From Lepisosteus oculatus (taxonomy: Eukaryota > Chordata > Actinopteri > Semionotiformes > Lepisosteidae), in assembly GCF_040954835.1 (NCBI RefSeq), contig NC_090704.1, positions 38,196,979 to 38,260,978 on the forward strand: a stretch of 64,000 bases of DNA, read 5' to 3'. The translations under genes were made by a program, and so were the position numbers. The notes beneath the pieces were generated by a model. The model searched no databases and had not been told where the DNA came from. It saw nothing but the letters and a program-made list of their open reading frames with translations. Position 1 is the stretch's first letter. Each line of letters begins with the position of its first letter. Positions 30,183 to 45,100 of this stretch are shown here, piece by piece.

Positions 30183-33100
30183 CTGAAAGAGACAGAGAGG
30201 GCAAACAGGGTCAGGAAGAGGTATGAATTATTGCTTGCAGCTGTTGATCCACATTTCAAGACTTGCACATAGAACAGCATGAAGTGGCCACCCAATTTCA
30301 GCACAAACCTGGCTTATTTCAATAGCTCCTGTCTGGCAGATGCCCCTTGGAAGAAAATGTTGGGATTTATATGTTTTACATTATAGGCTATTTTTCAATA
30401 AATTTCTCATTATACCCGTTTTATCTGCCGATATCTTTGATGCCACTCTCTGCATTAAAAAATGAAAACGCATTAATAAAATTAAATGTAATGAACATTA
30501 AAAAGTGGTATGACTATAAGAGCAACATCAAACTTATATCCTAGGGTGTGCCAAACAAAAATACCCTAAGTTACAGAGTCAGTGTAGGCTTTGCAAGGCT
30601 AGAGTAATATCTGTTAATATTAAACTTTAAAAAAAGCACTACAAAACAGTTTGTCATAAGAATGAGACCCCATTAAACAACAATGCAAAAAATACTTATC
30701 AATTCTAATAACTGTATGTGAAAAGCTTATTCATCACAACTTAACATATAATCCTCTGTTGTTTCTATTTATTACAACTCTAGTGGATACTAGATGAAGT
30801 TTGTAACACACCACTATACAAATCAGACAACTATTACATATAAACTTGAACATTAAAGAATAGATAAAAGGACATGTACAATATTTGTGGAAAATATAAC
30901 CCATATATAACTAATAACTTATGGTAAAAAAATACAATTGGTTATTTTATTACAAACAATACGGGTGGCTGCATGCTGGACACAAAATCTCTCATTTCAA
31001 ATTTTCCACAAAAAAAAGAGTATTCTGCAGGCAGTCAAAGCAAAGCATAGTAAATTAAACCAATTGAAATAAAACAGTAAAATCAAAGGAATTATCCTAG
31101 TTACTTTATGCTGTTTTGTACTTAACCACTGGGTGGCAGCATTTGTATAACAGTGAAAGCCAGCACACTCCTCTTTGAATTTCTCCTTCCATGTGTCTAT
31201 GTTATTGTTACTCCACTTTAAGAAGAATAGATAGTTCATACAGTCACACAGGTAGAAAATATGTAAAACAGAATCCCATAAAAAGCCACAAACATGCTTA
31301 AACATTTCAACTTGTGGGGCTTAGGAGGGTCATCAAAATGCTACAGGAAAATAACCATTTGGAAAATGTTTTAAATTTACTCTGTGGTGCATGCTGAACT
31401 GTACATCACTCAGAATGAAAGCCCCTGTGGGACAGTAAGAACATAAGAACAGTTACAAATGGGAAGTACAACTAATCTATTTGGATGTTAATAACCTATT
31501 GATCCAAGGATTTCATCCAGCTGTTTCTTGAAATAAGCCAGGGCACTGGCTTCAATGGTAGTTGTGGGTGGTTTGTTCCACACTCCCACAACCCTTTGGT
31601 TAAAGAAGTGCCTCCTGTTCTCTGTTTGAAATAAAACTCCACGTAATTTCTGCTTGTATCTTGTGCTTCATTTTTCACTGTTCATTCCATTGTCTAGAAA
31701 TGTAAATTATGTCAGCATACATGTGAGTCTTTTTCACATTGTAAGTGCTCTAGCTTTATGTTTTCCATTTATAATTTGTTTTCGCTGTCTACATATAAAA
31801 ACCTTGTACTTGTCTACATTAAATAAAACCTGTAGGATGTTTGCCAGTTTTGAATTTGTATCTATATCTTCTTGAATATTGTGCTGCTTTTGTATTGAAT
31901 TTCAGCAGCTACTGCTGTTAACTAATCAGCCAAATTTAGTAAAATCTGCAAATTTGGCTAGTTTACTAACTATACTAGAATCTAGGTCATTGACATAAAT
32001 TCAAATTCAAGGAGCAGTGGGCATAGTACAGATGGTACTTGGTGGTACTCTACTAATTACATCACCCCACTTTGATTCCTACCATCTATTATTTCTGAAT
32101 TAAGCTATCAAAGCCTTCTGAAAGTCTAAATAGATCTATGATGTATTATGTGTGCATCCACTAGTACTGTTGCTTGTTTAAAGAACTCTAACAAGTAGAT
32201 TAGGCAAGTCTTTCCTTGTCTTAATCTATATTAACTATTCCCTAGTATCTGATTTCTATACTGCTGGTCTCTAATTTAATTCTAATAACAGTTTTCATAA
32301 CCTTACATATAATAAAAGTCCAACTTGTAATCAGTCTGTAATTACCTGGTTCAGTTTTGTCACCCTTCTAATGGATGGGCACTATATTAGCAATTCTCCA
32401 GTGCACAGGTGCTAACTCTGTCTTGAGCAACTGTTTGAAGAGTTGCAGAAATGGCTTCTGAATAAAATCTGTTGTTCAACTGAGTACAGTTTGTGAAATA
32501 CCATCTAAAGGTAATAACCTGGGGGTTATCAATATTTAGTGTTTTTAGTACCTGAATCATTTCTGCCTCGTCTATGCTAATAATCTAAAATACAGAACTC
32601 TGTCCTTCCTCTGCCTGAGGCGTGACTTCTTCATTAGTGAATAACCCACGTGAAAAACTCATCTAGTAAATCAGCCATTCATCTGTCATTGTACATACGT
32701 TTCCCAGTATTGTTCCAGATGCATTTAACTTTTTTCTTTAAATTTCCCTCTTGGCCTTTCTAATTTATATATATTTACCGGTGCATGGAATTCACTATAC
32801 TTCTTTTAACTGGATTGTACTGTTTTTTGTTTTTTTTTAAATCATTTTATAAAATGCCTCTTTTTCCCTTATATTTTCCTACCTGATTTGTTGATCCATT
32901 TCAGATACCCTTTTTAACCTCTGACTTGCTCACTCTTAGGACAAAATAGTGTGCCCATATGACATGTAAACTCATTACCTTTGTTTGGCTTCCAGAGGCG
33001 CTCCATGCCATGCCTCATGAGCACAATCCGTGCAAGCTCAGTGAAGGACTCGGTGATGTTGAAGTTACACAGAGGACTGACTTCGAAGAAAGTGATACCC

Positions 33101-36100
33101 AAGCGCTCTGCGTACACCTGGGCCTGCTCCGTCGTCACCTGTCTCTTGTAGGCCAGGTGGAGCCTATTTCCCACTAGGATCTTGGGCACGCCTGGGGCAT
33201 GCTGGGAAAAAATGTAAAGAAAATGTCAAAGCCAAGCAAGGCCTGATGATCATGACAAAACAGATAAAGATTGCTTGGAACAGGGCTGTGTAAACCTTAA
33301 TTGCTACTATGATCTTTAAAAAGTCCAAAGCCAGGGCTTATATCATTCTGTATATGAAAATCGTAATTACATGTTTAAAAGCAAAAATATAACGTACAAA
33401 GTATGCTGGATCAAATCAGGAAAAAATACTTTAGCCACGGGCTTTTGTTAAAAACAATAAAGAAAATCTAACCTCATACAGCCAAAACAACAATCAGGTA
33501 GAGCCTTAAAGACAGTGAATGCTGGATTAGTTTCTACATCAAAGTTAAAAAATATCATCCTTCAAATTTCAGTTAATGCATTTAAATGACTATCAAATCT
33601 GAGAGATATCCAATGGTGGTTAACAAGGGACAGTACTTCTCAAATGCCTCAATCAATCAACACAGTCATCCAAGCAGTGAAAGAAGATGGCAGATGGGAG
33701 TTCTGAAATGGAACAGCTATGATACTGAAGTGCCTGAAGAGCATGAAGTGAGGAGGGTGCATTGACTTATTGATACACAAGGTCAGTCAAAAATGCAATG
33801 ATGCAGCAAATCAGTATTTTATATGAAACGTGATTGTGAAGCCTACCACAATGTGCTGTTGTTGTGGGGGGAGTGTATTTAGCACATACAATGTCATTTA
33901 CAAAGAGTCATTTAAAAAAACTGTTTTTTAAAAATTTACAAAGATTTTACTTTAAATTAACAGTTATAAAATTGTTTAATAATCGGAATAATGGGATATA
34001 AAAGCTATTTGACATTTCATGTCTATATTGGTGCATTTGGGTAAGACCTTACCTGTAATAATCAGCTTTCTGGCAAAAGAAACTTACTTAGCTGTTTAGG
34101 AACTCTTTTTAACAATATCTTAACATTACTACGTTTTTCACTTAGTTTAGAATTTCTTACACTTTGCAAAATGTGAGGTTAGGAAAAGTATTATCATAGC
34201 ACAGGACTTGTTAGCTAGTTAGTTTCATAACTAATTAAAAAACATAAACTGGTAGAAAATAGATGTTTTATCATGCTATCAGAAAAGGGCTGAAATTACT
34301 TAGTGCTGAATCAAACTGAATCTACATAACTGCTGTAGCTGGACATACTACACAGAAGCACATTATCACCACACAGTCTGCAGCGCAGTTATACAGCCTC
34401 TTCATTTTAACCTGATCATCCAAACTATAGTCTTACCATAAAGAAATAAAAGAGCACATGTGCTGATTTGAGAACACAGTAGTCTAAGAGCATTCAACCA
34501 AATCAATGAAAATGGAAGTAAGTATGCATTCAGATCCAGTTTCATGGATACAACCCAAACACAGATGATTGTCTGGTATCAGATGAATGTATTACTTGAT
34601 AATTATTCTTACTCTCTCATATGAAACATGAATATAGTCCTGTACATATAATATATATTTCTTCCCCTATTTTACCAGGTAAATCAATTAAGAGCAAGTT
34701 CTCTTTTACAACGATGACCACTGCCCCACATTTGAGCAATCTGACCTTGCTCAAGAGCACAGCAGGAGCACAGCAGCTGTGATTTGAGCCCATGACCCTC
34801 CACATCCTATAATAATGCATTATGAAGGCTAAATCAAGATGCAACGATTCAATTTGTAGCTTTGATAAATACAGGACAGAATATCATCAATAGGAACAAC
34901 ACTGAAGCAATTATGAGTTACTGTATAATTTGTAAAGCAGTACATTCATCTTAACATTTTTAGAAAACCTACTGTGTATTTACATGATTTTACTTACGTG
35001 ATTTAAATAAGCATCAGAAATAGGTAGAATTATGCTTGAAATGTCTTCATAAAAATACATTTTCCTCTTCTATCGCATGTTGTGATGTTGCTGACAGACT
35101 CATAAAATACTTTAATGTTGTACAGAATTCAAATAGTTTAGATGTGAATTCTATAATTCTGATCTTATTTTAAAACATACAGTTCCCTTTTGGGATATAT
35201 AATCTCAAATTACTGTAAAACAAGACTCTGAACTCCTTTTCAGATCTCAAACAAAATAAACACAAAAAGTAAAATCAGGATGCTTTAATTCACCAACTTT
35301 GTTTGATCTAAACTACCTCTAAATTTAATGGTAATTGAAACCAAATCACCAATGTCTTATTCCAGACGTCCATGAGCTTTTGTGTAAAAGAGGTGTCTCT
35401 TGCTCTCAGTTTTGAAGGCAAGCACTTCTCCATAGTTAGTCTGCATTAAATGTTATCTTCCAGTTGACAGTTTTCACAACCTTAAATTCTAAATCTTTTT
35501 TTAATTCCCTTTGAAGTTGCTGCAGTGTTTGCTCATCTGGCTACTTTTGGTATCTACAAACTTAAGGTCAGTTCAGTTTAGTAAATTTCTCCATTAATTT
35601 TTGAATATGTAATATATTTTATATAGTCTTTATTAATACTCCTGAAAAAACAGGAGAGCCATGCTTTATTTCATCTGTAGTCTTTTAGCTCACTGAAGGT
35701 TTTTAGAGTCTATGGATGCTTTTGTCTTTCTGTACATGGCAATATCTACAGAAAATAAATGGTTTAATTTTCTTAAAGGCACTGCTGAGACAAATACTGT
35801 TCTGAATTTTTTCACGATTTGCTAAGACACAGGTCAGGCCTGTTTTTCCAGCACTACCAAGAGCAGTTGACAAGCTAAATAGTAAAGTGGTATTTGAAAA
35901 AGCCAGCACTCATCATGTTATAGTCATTAAAAAGCTACAGATAACTGCAGGTCAGGCAAAAAAAGTACTACATGTCTGATGTTAAAGTTATATGATCCCA
36001 GGAAGATGCACAGCACAGTGCTTGTATTTTTTTTTCCCTGTGATTTGCCATTGTTAGAATATGCATACCTCATCAATTTCTTTGATCCACCTGTCAATTC

Positions 36101-39100
36101 CATCAAAGGACCAGCGATTGGTGATGTCATATACAAGGATTACCCCCTGTGAAAACACAGACATGGTCTGTTTTTAAACAGTAAAGGAGCAGTGATACTT
36201 GAAAAGCTGAGGCAAATGCAGGTTATTTAAAAAAATAAGGAGCTGACTTATATCATAAAAACATTCCATGGAAGAACCTGCTATCAAATGTACATGAAAT
36301 GTGTAATTCCTTCGTTACTGAGAAGAACTTTCAGCTATTCCACATCAACAAAACCATATCCAAACATGTCCAATATAACAGCATACATTGTTTTAGAAAA
36401 CACTAATAAGCATATTCAGTATACAATGCCTTGCAAAAGTATTCAGACACTTCTTGTACTGTCCCATTTTGTAAAGTTACAAAATGATAAATACACATTT
36501 TTAAACCGAATGTTTTATTCAAAGCCTGAATGGTCAAACTAAAGATTCCGAAGGGTAAGTTAGGTTACAGTAAATATCACCAGAAACTAAAGAGAAAAGC
36601 CTGAAATATGTTGACTTGCATATGTAATCAAACAAACAATTATAAAATGTTTTAAAACCGTTAAATAGAATACTACAAATCTACAAACAACCTGATTTTA
36701 AAGAAAAGTGGCCATGTTAAGAAACCTGATATAAGCCATTAGAGTTCTTAAGATTTAATATTATACAGCAGTCTGGCACTTTGCAGTGGTTCAATATTTG
36801 CTGCTAAAGGGAAAGGGATTATTGAGCTGTCTTAGAATTCTGCCAGAAGTAACCAATACCATTAAATGCTAATACAGTTTACATTTTGCTACTGAGGATG
36901 TAAAATCAAATGTGTTTGTACTTCAGAAACATGGACACAGTAAAAGCACTGAAATTCAGTGGAAAACAACTCCAAGCATTTGTCTACATTTACAGAAGAT
37001 AAATCATGGAATATTGCAATGCTGCTCTGCAAAGAAAATTCCACTGTTCATCATTCATTCTTGTTGAATTGCACTAAATTTAACAGTGATAGTTCCCAAA
37101 CTGACAGCTATGGAAACTTAAATCTTTCAGCTAGCTATCAACCAGGAACGAGCCAAAAAAAATAGGTTTTTGTAGTAACACAGCAGTGTTGTGGAGGGCC
37201 ATTCAGTTTTTCCAAATGAAAAAATGAGAAGACAGTTGTCTCTCTTCATATATTTCTGAAATGTAAAGGCCAATTCTCAAAGCTTCAGCCTTTATTCGTT
37301 GGTAATTTGAAACAGTAAAAGTTAGGTCCCTAGAATGTAAAAAATTTAGGTTTAGGTCATCACCCTTTCCTCAAGTCACTACTGCCTGAGTGCAGAGCTC
37401 GACTTTAAATAGCAGGAAGAATTTGGGGGGGGGGGGGGGGGGGGTTGGTTTGCACTGTAAAATAAATGCAACTATTGCAATTCAGCTGTTCAGAACTTCC
37501 TGGTCTCTTATCTTCTCTGCATGATGGCATAACGGAAAATGATGAGCACACATTTATTGACCCCGACAAATTTCACTCCTGTCTCTCTCCAGTTCAGTTG
37601 CTTCTAAAAAAGCAAACAAACCAATTTAAGATAAAGTACACAGCCACAGTGAGAAATAAACACAAACGAAAAAAAACATCCCGCACAACAATAAAAATGC
37701 ATTAAGAGTGGTGAATAAATTGAAATTTATTTGAGACTTTTCAGTCAGTAATGATGCTGTGTTAAAGAAACAAGCCTGCCAAGAAAAACAAGACTTTTAA
37801 TGATGTCAGGTTGCTTTTACCCAGAGATTAAGGTAACAAAAAAATATTTTGTTCATAGCTTATCAGATATTCAAAATGTTGTATTTTGTAGGAGTTTATA
37901 AATAAAAAAGGAAAACAAAACGGTAATGGTGTTAATCTTGCCAATTTTTTTCATGACATACAGACATTATTAATAGCCCCTTTCCATTGTGTTACCTGCT
38001 CATTTACACTTTCCTGTTTGATTAAACAGGCAGAAATCATTAGCACACCCACTGACACGTTTTTTCCACAACAGACAAAGAGGGTGTGCTGGTGCTCAGA
38101 GGACAGATTGAATACCAGAGCTAACACGTAAAACACAGCCACGGTTACCAGAAATCCCTCACACCCTGTACTAGGAGAAATTCAACGAAATTGAATATGT
38201 TAATTGGATTGAAACTTACTGTTTTATTTCAACCTTTTCATTCATCATCATCATATACTGTACCTAGACTGAAAGTTTGTACAGGATTCTAACTGTGTGT
38301 TTAATTGCATCACACATATAGTAGTTAAATGGGAAAATAAACACATACTCCTGCTTATCTCCTATTTTATCTTTAACACTCACATTTAACATTATTGCAT
38401 TATTGAGGTTTAATGCTTAATACAACCTGTCACAGGTAAACAGACAATTTGTCTATTATTTTTGCAGCATTAGCTAATCATAGTACTGCGTTTACTCAGC
38501 TACCAAGTATTTTATCAGAAGGAACCTTCACATTGACAACTGGGATTTCAGTGTAGCCCAAAACACTGTGAGAAGATCAATCTATTAGCAACTAATGATA
38601 CATGGCACTGTACAATTAAATGCACATATTTATCATCTTAGAGAAATGAATGTATATACTATAATGGAGGAGTTCTGGATATATTAAAGGTAAAGGAGAT
38701 ATTGTATCTGTGACTTTTCACACTGTTTATCCTTTGAATACTGCAAGGACAGCAAGGAGTTCCATAGTGTAATTTCCATGGTAACTGCTGGCCTACTAAA
38801 CAGACTTCTGCCATATAAGAAGGAACTGTTAAGAAGGAGAAGGTACAGTATCATTTTTTCCAGTTGGATTAAAATCTCTCCATAGCTCAGGGCCTATCAA
38901 TCTTCAGTATGTCTTCTGCTTTCTTTTGCACCTGTCATTCTGTGTCTCCGGATAATGATGAATGATGATTCTGGGCTCTTACTGTTCCCTGTACTCACAC
39001 TAACAAAGCTACTTCTCACGGGCTCCTCTCCAATTGACACCTAACTCAACTGTGTCATAACATGATACGACAACTTGTCCTCCCTCCCACAGCAAAGACA

Positions 39101-42100
39101 CATACTACATGAGTCTTCCCTTTGCCAAACAGCACATATAAACACATCTTCAATTAAACAGAACTGACATCCTCATTAACACCCCTCCCTCACTGAGTGA
39201 TGCATTCATTTGTAAAACCAGTTTCAGTCACCATGTGCAATATATGATGCTTTGAGATGTGATCCTATAGGATCATTTTCAGTCAGCTCACAAAGTTGAA
39301 ATGGTGAGATGACAAACCTCACATATATCAAACAATTTCCTGCCCCTATATAAATGTGAGACATAATCCTTCCTTTGGATTATTTTACTTCTAAGCATCT
39401 TACCAGGGAAAACATTGACTAAACTGTCAATACTGTTTCTTTACATTTTTTAGTGATTGTTGACTACTGTAGCTCAGAACAAAGAATAAATATTGGTGGA
39501 AACCCTAATTCTAGAATATTAATTCTTGTAGAACGCACTAAAAATATGATTCATTTTCTTAATAATATAATTCCAGATCCAAATGCTCCAAAATGGCTGT
39601 TATGGTTCTACTGCAGATGTCATATTTAAGAGAAGTTAACATGCTTTCCAGGTCTGTACTTTTTGACCTACAGGTTTGTGGCTCTCCAGGATCAGGGTAA
39701 CATACACCCACCAAGTCCAAAAAGTATTACAACGATGATTAAAACCATAATTGACACAGTATTATTCAGATGAGTATCGGTTTTCACCAAACTGTGATCC
39801 CTAAGGTCACATGATAGATAACCATCTGGTCTTCTAGTTGTTGGAACAATCTAAGACAGACAACCATTTTTTAATGCTCGAAGAGTAAAATATATAAGCA
39901 TGTCTATTAAACTTAACACCTTAGTTGAATTCAGTAGTCTTGCTTGCATAGGACAGGGCCTGATAATGCAAGAAAGAAAAAAATTGAAATATTTTAATTA
40001 GCATAATTCATTTAATTATCCAAGTTAACGTTGTTTGTCTTTTGCTAATTGATAATTGATCACCCTAATTTTCACTGACAGCCAGGTCAAATCAGTTAAC
40101 ATCAGATCCATTGAGTTACAGGAACAGCTAATAGCTAAACCAGTTTGACTCATAGCTATGCACAGTAAAGAAACATCAACAGGTCAAGTTGAAAATGTGT
40201 GACATTTAACTGACATATTCATTTTTTTTAATTTCAGGGCAGGTTTGAAGCCTGTTCTGTCTGAAATTGCTTACAGCAAAGCACAGTGGTAAACCAAACT
40301 TTCAGTTGTATTCCAGCATCTAAAGAATGAATTGGGACTTAAATCCCACTAAAGAATATTAGAATATATAATTGACTAGGTCATACTGCAGTGGAGAATA
40401 CATAAGAAACAAACACATTATAAAAGTAACAGCTGAGATAATTAAATGATAATACAACAGACAAACAATAAAACAAAAAAAAATAAACAGAAGAGATGTA
40501 ATTTTAGTGTAATTTAAACAACAAAAAATTATTTGCTTTGCAGTTTCAAGCTGGATTTGCGTGGTGCTTGAAGATACTGTGAGCAATAAAAATATGCGGC
40601 TTTTGTTATAATTCATGCCATTATTGTATTATCTAGAAATTGTGCATTTTTTTTCTATTCTGTATGTTTAAGTCATAGGAAAAAGTTCCTTATAAATAAT
40701 GCTTACTGAACCTTGCAATATGGAACATTAATTACAGGCTTTTAGTTGACAGAAATGTAGCTGCTGTTTTATGCTGTTCACTCTTTTTCCTCAGTGTGAA
40801 AGACCAGTATTCAAAAACTATTCTTTACATCTTGAATGGTAGTGTAACAATGGGGGTGTAACAATAAAGTTGGGTCAAATGCTCGGAACGTGCACAGAAA
40901 CAGCAAGAAATTCACAAAGCAGAATAGAGAAACCATCAACCACATAAACCCTCTTTCTGTTAAATAATGCACATTATATTTCTACCAGAAAAACTGACGT
41001 AATGTTGCTGCTTTTAAAACTGGTAATTCTGGTATGTATATAATATACTGTACTGTCATTTTAAAATTATCTTGAAATGTCTTGAAACACTTTTACTAGC
41101 TGATTCAGGCATACAACCAATGTCAAAATTCAAAATCAATTTTCATTTAAATATCAAATAGTCTTCTAAACATAATGCTTCTGTGTTTACATTACAAACA
41201 GTGCTTTCAAAATATTATGCTGTAAAGACCCAGAATAAAATCCAGGACAGTACCAGCCATTTGAAATGGTTTAAATATTATATGATTATAAAAAATCTTG
41301 CAAAACAACTAGGGATCATTGAGCTAGATATCGGCTTTGTTCACGTTCTGGGCCTGACCACACTTCCTACCTGGGCTCCTCTGGAGTACGAGCGAAATAT
41401 GGTGCAGAATCGCCCCTGGCCAGATGTGTCCCTGAAAGACAACAGAACAGAAGGTCAGTTTTACAGGTTAACGATACACAGATTTGGCGCAGTGGTTAGC
41501 ACTGTACTGTCACAGCCCTGAGTAAAATTCCGGACCTGGGGTGCACTCTGTGTTCAGTTTGTGTGTTCTCCCTTTGTTCATTTTGGTTTCCTCCCGCAGT
41601 CCAAAAACATACTGGTAGGTAAATTGGCATTTGGGAAAATTATTCCTGTATGTGTGTGTACGTCTGTATCGTTATGTGCCCTACAACGGACTGGCATTCA
41701 GGGCGTAGCCCACCTCGCGCCCGTTGCTAGCCAGGACAGGCTGCGGCTTCCCTGTAACCCTGAAGTGGATAAAGCGTTTAGATAATGGATGGATGGACTT
41801 ATCCTCTGGATGTAGCTAATGAAAGAAGCCACATGTATTACCAATTAATTTACACACTGTAACTGGCTACTTAAAACATACAGAACTAGATGTCAGGACA
41901 TACTGTATTAAAAATAAATCTTAAATTCTAGGTGACATCAGTGCTCTCAAGATATGTTACCTACAAAAATGCTTATATACTATCAAGATGTCATTACCAA
42001 CAAAAATATCATTCAGTGAAGAGGTGCCATGTCTGCCTTACTTAGTCCACCATGAAAAGTGTCTCAGAGGAGGAGAAAACGATTCAGATTCTAAGTAACT

Positions 42101-45100
42101 GAAATCGGTTTCTGTGGGTTGGTCCACTTAAAACAAAACTCACTACCATGTAAGCTTGGAAATTAAATTTCAAAGTTTTTTGTCACTAGTATTTGGTCAT
42201 AGTTTTTTTTTAAGTGTGTGTTTGGTCCTAGTCAGGGAAAAATACTAGAAGAAATAGATTTAGTGTTACTGTACAGTATGTGCCTAAACCAACAACACTT
42301 CAGTTCAAATGCTTTTTATTTCAGTTCAAATGTGGATTGCTTTCAATTTTACTCATTCGGCAACATTAATGGAGGAAATGAACATGGATGCTCAGGACAT
42401 TTTGAAGCTCAGAAAAACAGCTATCTTCAATTACAGGGCAAGGGGAAGCAGGGGAGTCCGTCACATATACTGTATAATATCCATGCTTTCTGGAATGTCC
42501 ACATGTTCTGTTATCATAGTGTAAAGTAATCAAGATGAACAGAGAGAAGCAGCTGTATATACAAATACAATAATCAACTTTAATAAACTATGCTCTTAGA
42601 AAACAGGATTAAAATTTAAATGATAGAGCTTTTCAAGTATATACCTGTATACTGAACAGCCAAATAAAAAAAGACTTTTTTTCAAAAGATTTCAAAAGTA
42701 CAGAAACCTGTACACATAGAAACGAAAACTGAAAAAAGCTTGTTCTCAGAAGTTCTAAAAAAACTTTATCTCCCCTGAATCTTTAATGCAAGCAATCTTT
42801 ATTTTAAGGGACCTTCTGAAACTATGTCTGCTTGCAACAGATATTTATTATGAGACTTGCGTTAGAATGACAAGCATAAAAATGAATAGGAAGACATAAG
42901 AACTTAAGATGCTGCCAGGATGCAGCCTTGAATATGGTCCATTTAAAACCATTGGGTCACGGATGAGTTCTGTTTATTTGGGATGGAAATAAAAGTTGCT
43001 CTTGTGCATGCTTGAAGGGCTCAGATTATTAAACCACAAAAGGAAATCACATGCTAGGTTACATTATCTATTGATCCTGAGCTTGTAGCTGTGCTATAGA
43101 AAGATACCACATCAGTGTTGTTCTGCATTCCGTCTGTCAGACAGTGATACAGCTGGTAAGCAATATTGTATGTCTACGCTTATCAGGACTTCAATGAGTT
43201 ATGTATCATAAAATACTTTATACAATAACACTTCATTTTCTTCTAAAATTATTTCAAAATTCCCCCGTTACCATAAAGATTCAGAATGGTGTTGCAGGAA
43301 ACAAACTGATAATTGACACGGATGTTCTTTCAATATTCTCATGTAAAGGGAGTGAACCACAGCTTGCAGGACAGCTCTCCTCCTAACAACTTTTTTCCAA
43401 AGTGATGTTAAAGGTCTGAGCTAGTTTAATTTGGATGGCTTTGAAAAAGCTTTGTCCAGCTCAGTTTTTGGATATTTTTGACGGAATAATAAAACAGCTG
43501 CTTGCATAAACATTTGGTGGCAAGGGAACTAATTTTCCTTGTTTTTGTATTGGCTTTGTTTTTCATTATCTGTTTCTTGTACAGTATGTAACACATTTGG
43601 CTCATCAGTTTCCATTATATAAAATTCCTGACTAGCAAAACAACTCACCCTCTGACGGATGTTCATACTTCACATATAGAGTGCTGTTTCTTTAACATTA
43701 AAACATACATCTCTCAGTTGGGAAGAGGGAGGGTCCTATTTAATTAATAAAAACAAGTGTGCTTCTCAATGATTTTTGAAGCATTTAAGAAGCAACTCAT
43801 GTTTTATACTTCTGTTGGAAGAACCATAGTTATACTATGGAATAAGAAGAGTCTGCTGAGATTTATCATCAAATGAGTATTGATTAAAAATGATATAATT
43901 CAGGCTTTGCTGCACTTATTCTTAAGTGTGTTTTGCAATCTTTCCACAGTTTGATCTGAGAGCCTGAGATGCAATATAGAATGGCTAAGAAATTAACCGA
44001 GGCTTCAGTTTCAGTTTTTGTAATTACAAATCAAGGAACGGAAGTTCTCATAATGTTGCGTGGTTTTATGTACAGTATGTCTCTAGAACAAAACTGGTAA
44101 TATAATTCAACGGAAAGATGATACCACATTAAGACATTAACCAAAAGTGATCTGTCATTTTTATGTTATGACAAAATTATCCTCTAAGAAAACCTGTGGA
44201 CTTCCAAAGTCTTGTCACTTTCAGTCTTTGTACTTTGATACAGACTAAGAAAAACCTAAAAAGCATTAATTTCAGAAGATGATGATGATTATTGACTCTC
44301 ATGATTGATAGTCTTAACTTTTATGGTAATACTGAAGAGCCACTATACTGGGTCATTATTTGACACTGTCTCCAAGAATTGTAATGTTGTTTTTTATGCC
44401 ATTTTCTTTGTCAATGTTATGTCATATTTTATGTCATTTGTGATGTGAGGAAAGCACTCAAAAACGCATTTCATTGTACTTAGGTACATATGACAATAAA
44501 CTTAAACTTGAAATATTAAGGGTAGGTGACATGAAACATTGACGTTTTGTTTCAGTCTTGTTGCTCCACAAGACGTTTTGTACACAACACAAGTCAATCG
44601 CCCAGGTTTCTGCATTCCAGAAAATCTGAACACAGAGCTGACTCAGACGTGGCCTGGGCTTCATGCCAGAGAGCAAAAAGCCTCCACAATACGGAGAGCT
44701 CAGGAGTCTAGTACGGTCAATTGTACTGTTGTTACAGGCTCCAGCAAAAGGGGCACGGGCGTCTGAGAAAACTAGAGAGGAAACGGAAAGGACAGAGGTG
44801 TCTTTATCTGGGAAGACTGAAAACAATTCCCCTTCTCTGTAAACATTTCACTCATCATTGCCTTTGACAGTTAAAACTCCACCGTCAAAAAACAACTAGC
44901 TTCTCTCTAAATTCAGAATGCCCACTTAAAATTACATAAAAAAGGTACATTTGAGCATTTCACTATGTTAATTTGGTCAGATCTTTTGGCAATTCCTATT
45001 TTTAATATGGTTTATACACATTTATTTCAGAGCACTTTGGAATACTACAAAGAATACCACTACAACAAATTAGATTATTATAGTTGCACCAGGTTGTTCT

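Larger units (their letters stand above)
33202..36068 (-). other. rab40b: rab40b intron 4
   Basis: 2.9 kb intron holding a tRNA-type SINE fragment near 34.65-34.81 kb and a second CR1 relic near 35.35-35.66 kb. The rest is featureless AT-rich sequence. Confidence 0.85.
36147..41370 (-). other. rab40b: rab40b intron 3
   Basis: 5.2 kb intron. It holds a solitary Tc1-type terminal repeat (36.42-36.5 kb) and a 20-base G run (37425-37444). I recognise nothing else. Confidence 0.85.

Noticed and set aside
41561..41785. 74-codon open frame, plus strand
   Set aside because: It lies wholly within a V-SINE and is not a gene.
44458..44826. 122-codon open frame, minus strand
   Set aside because: It overlaps a non-LTR 3' tail, has no recognisable domain and lacks splice or family support.
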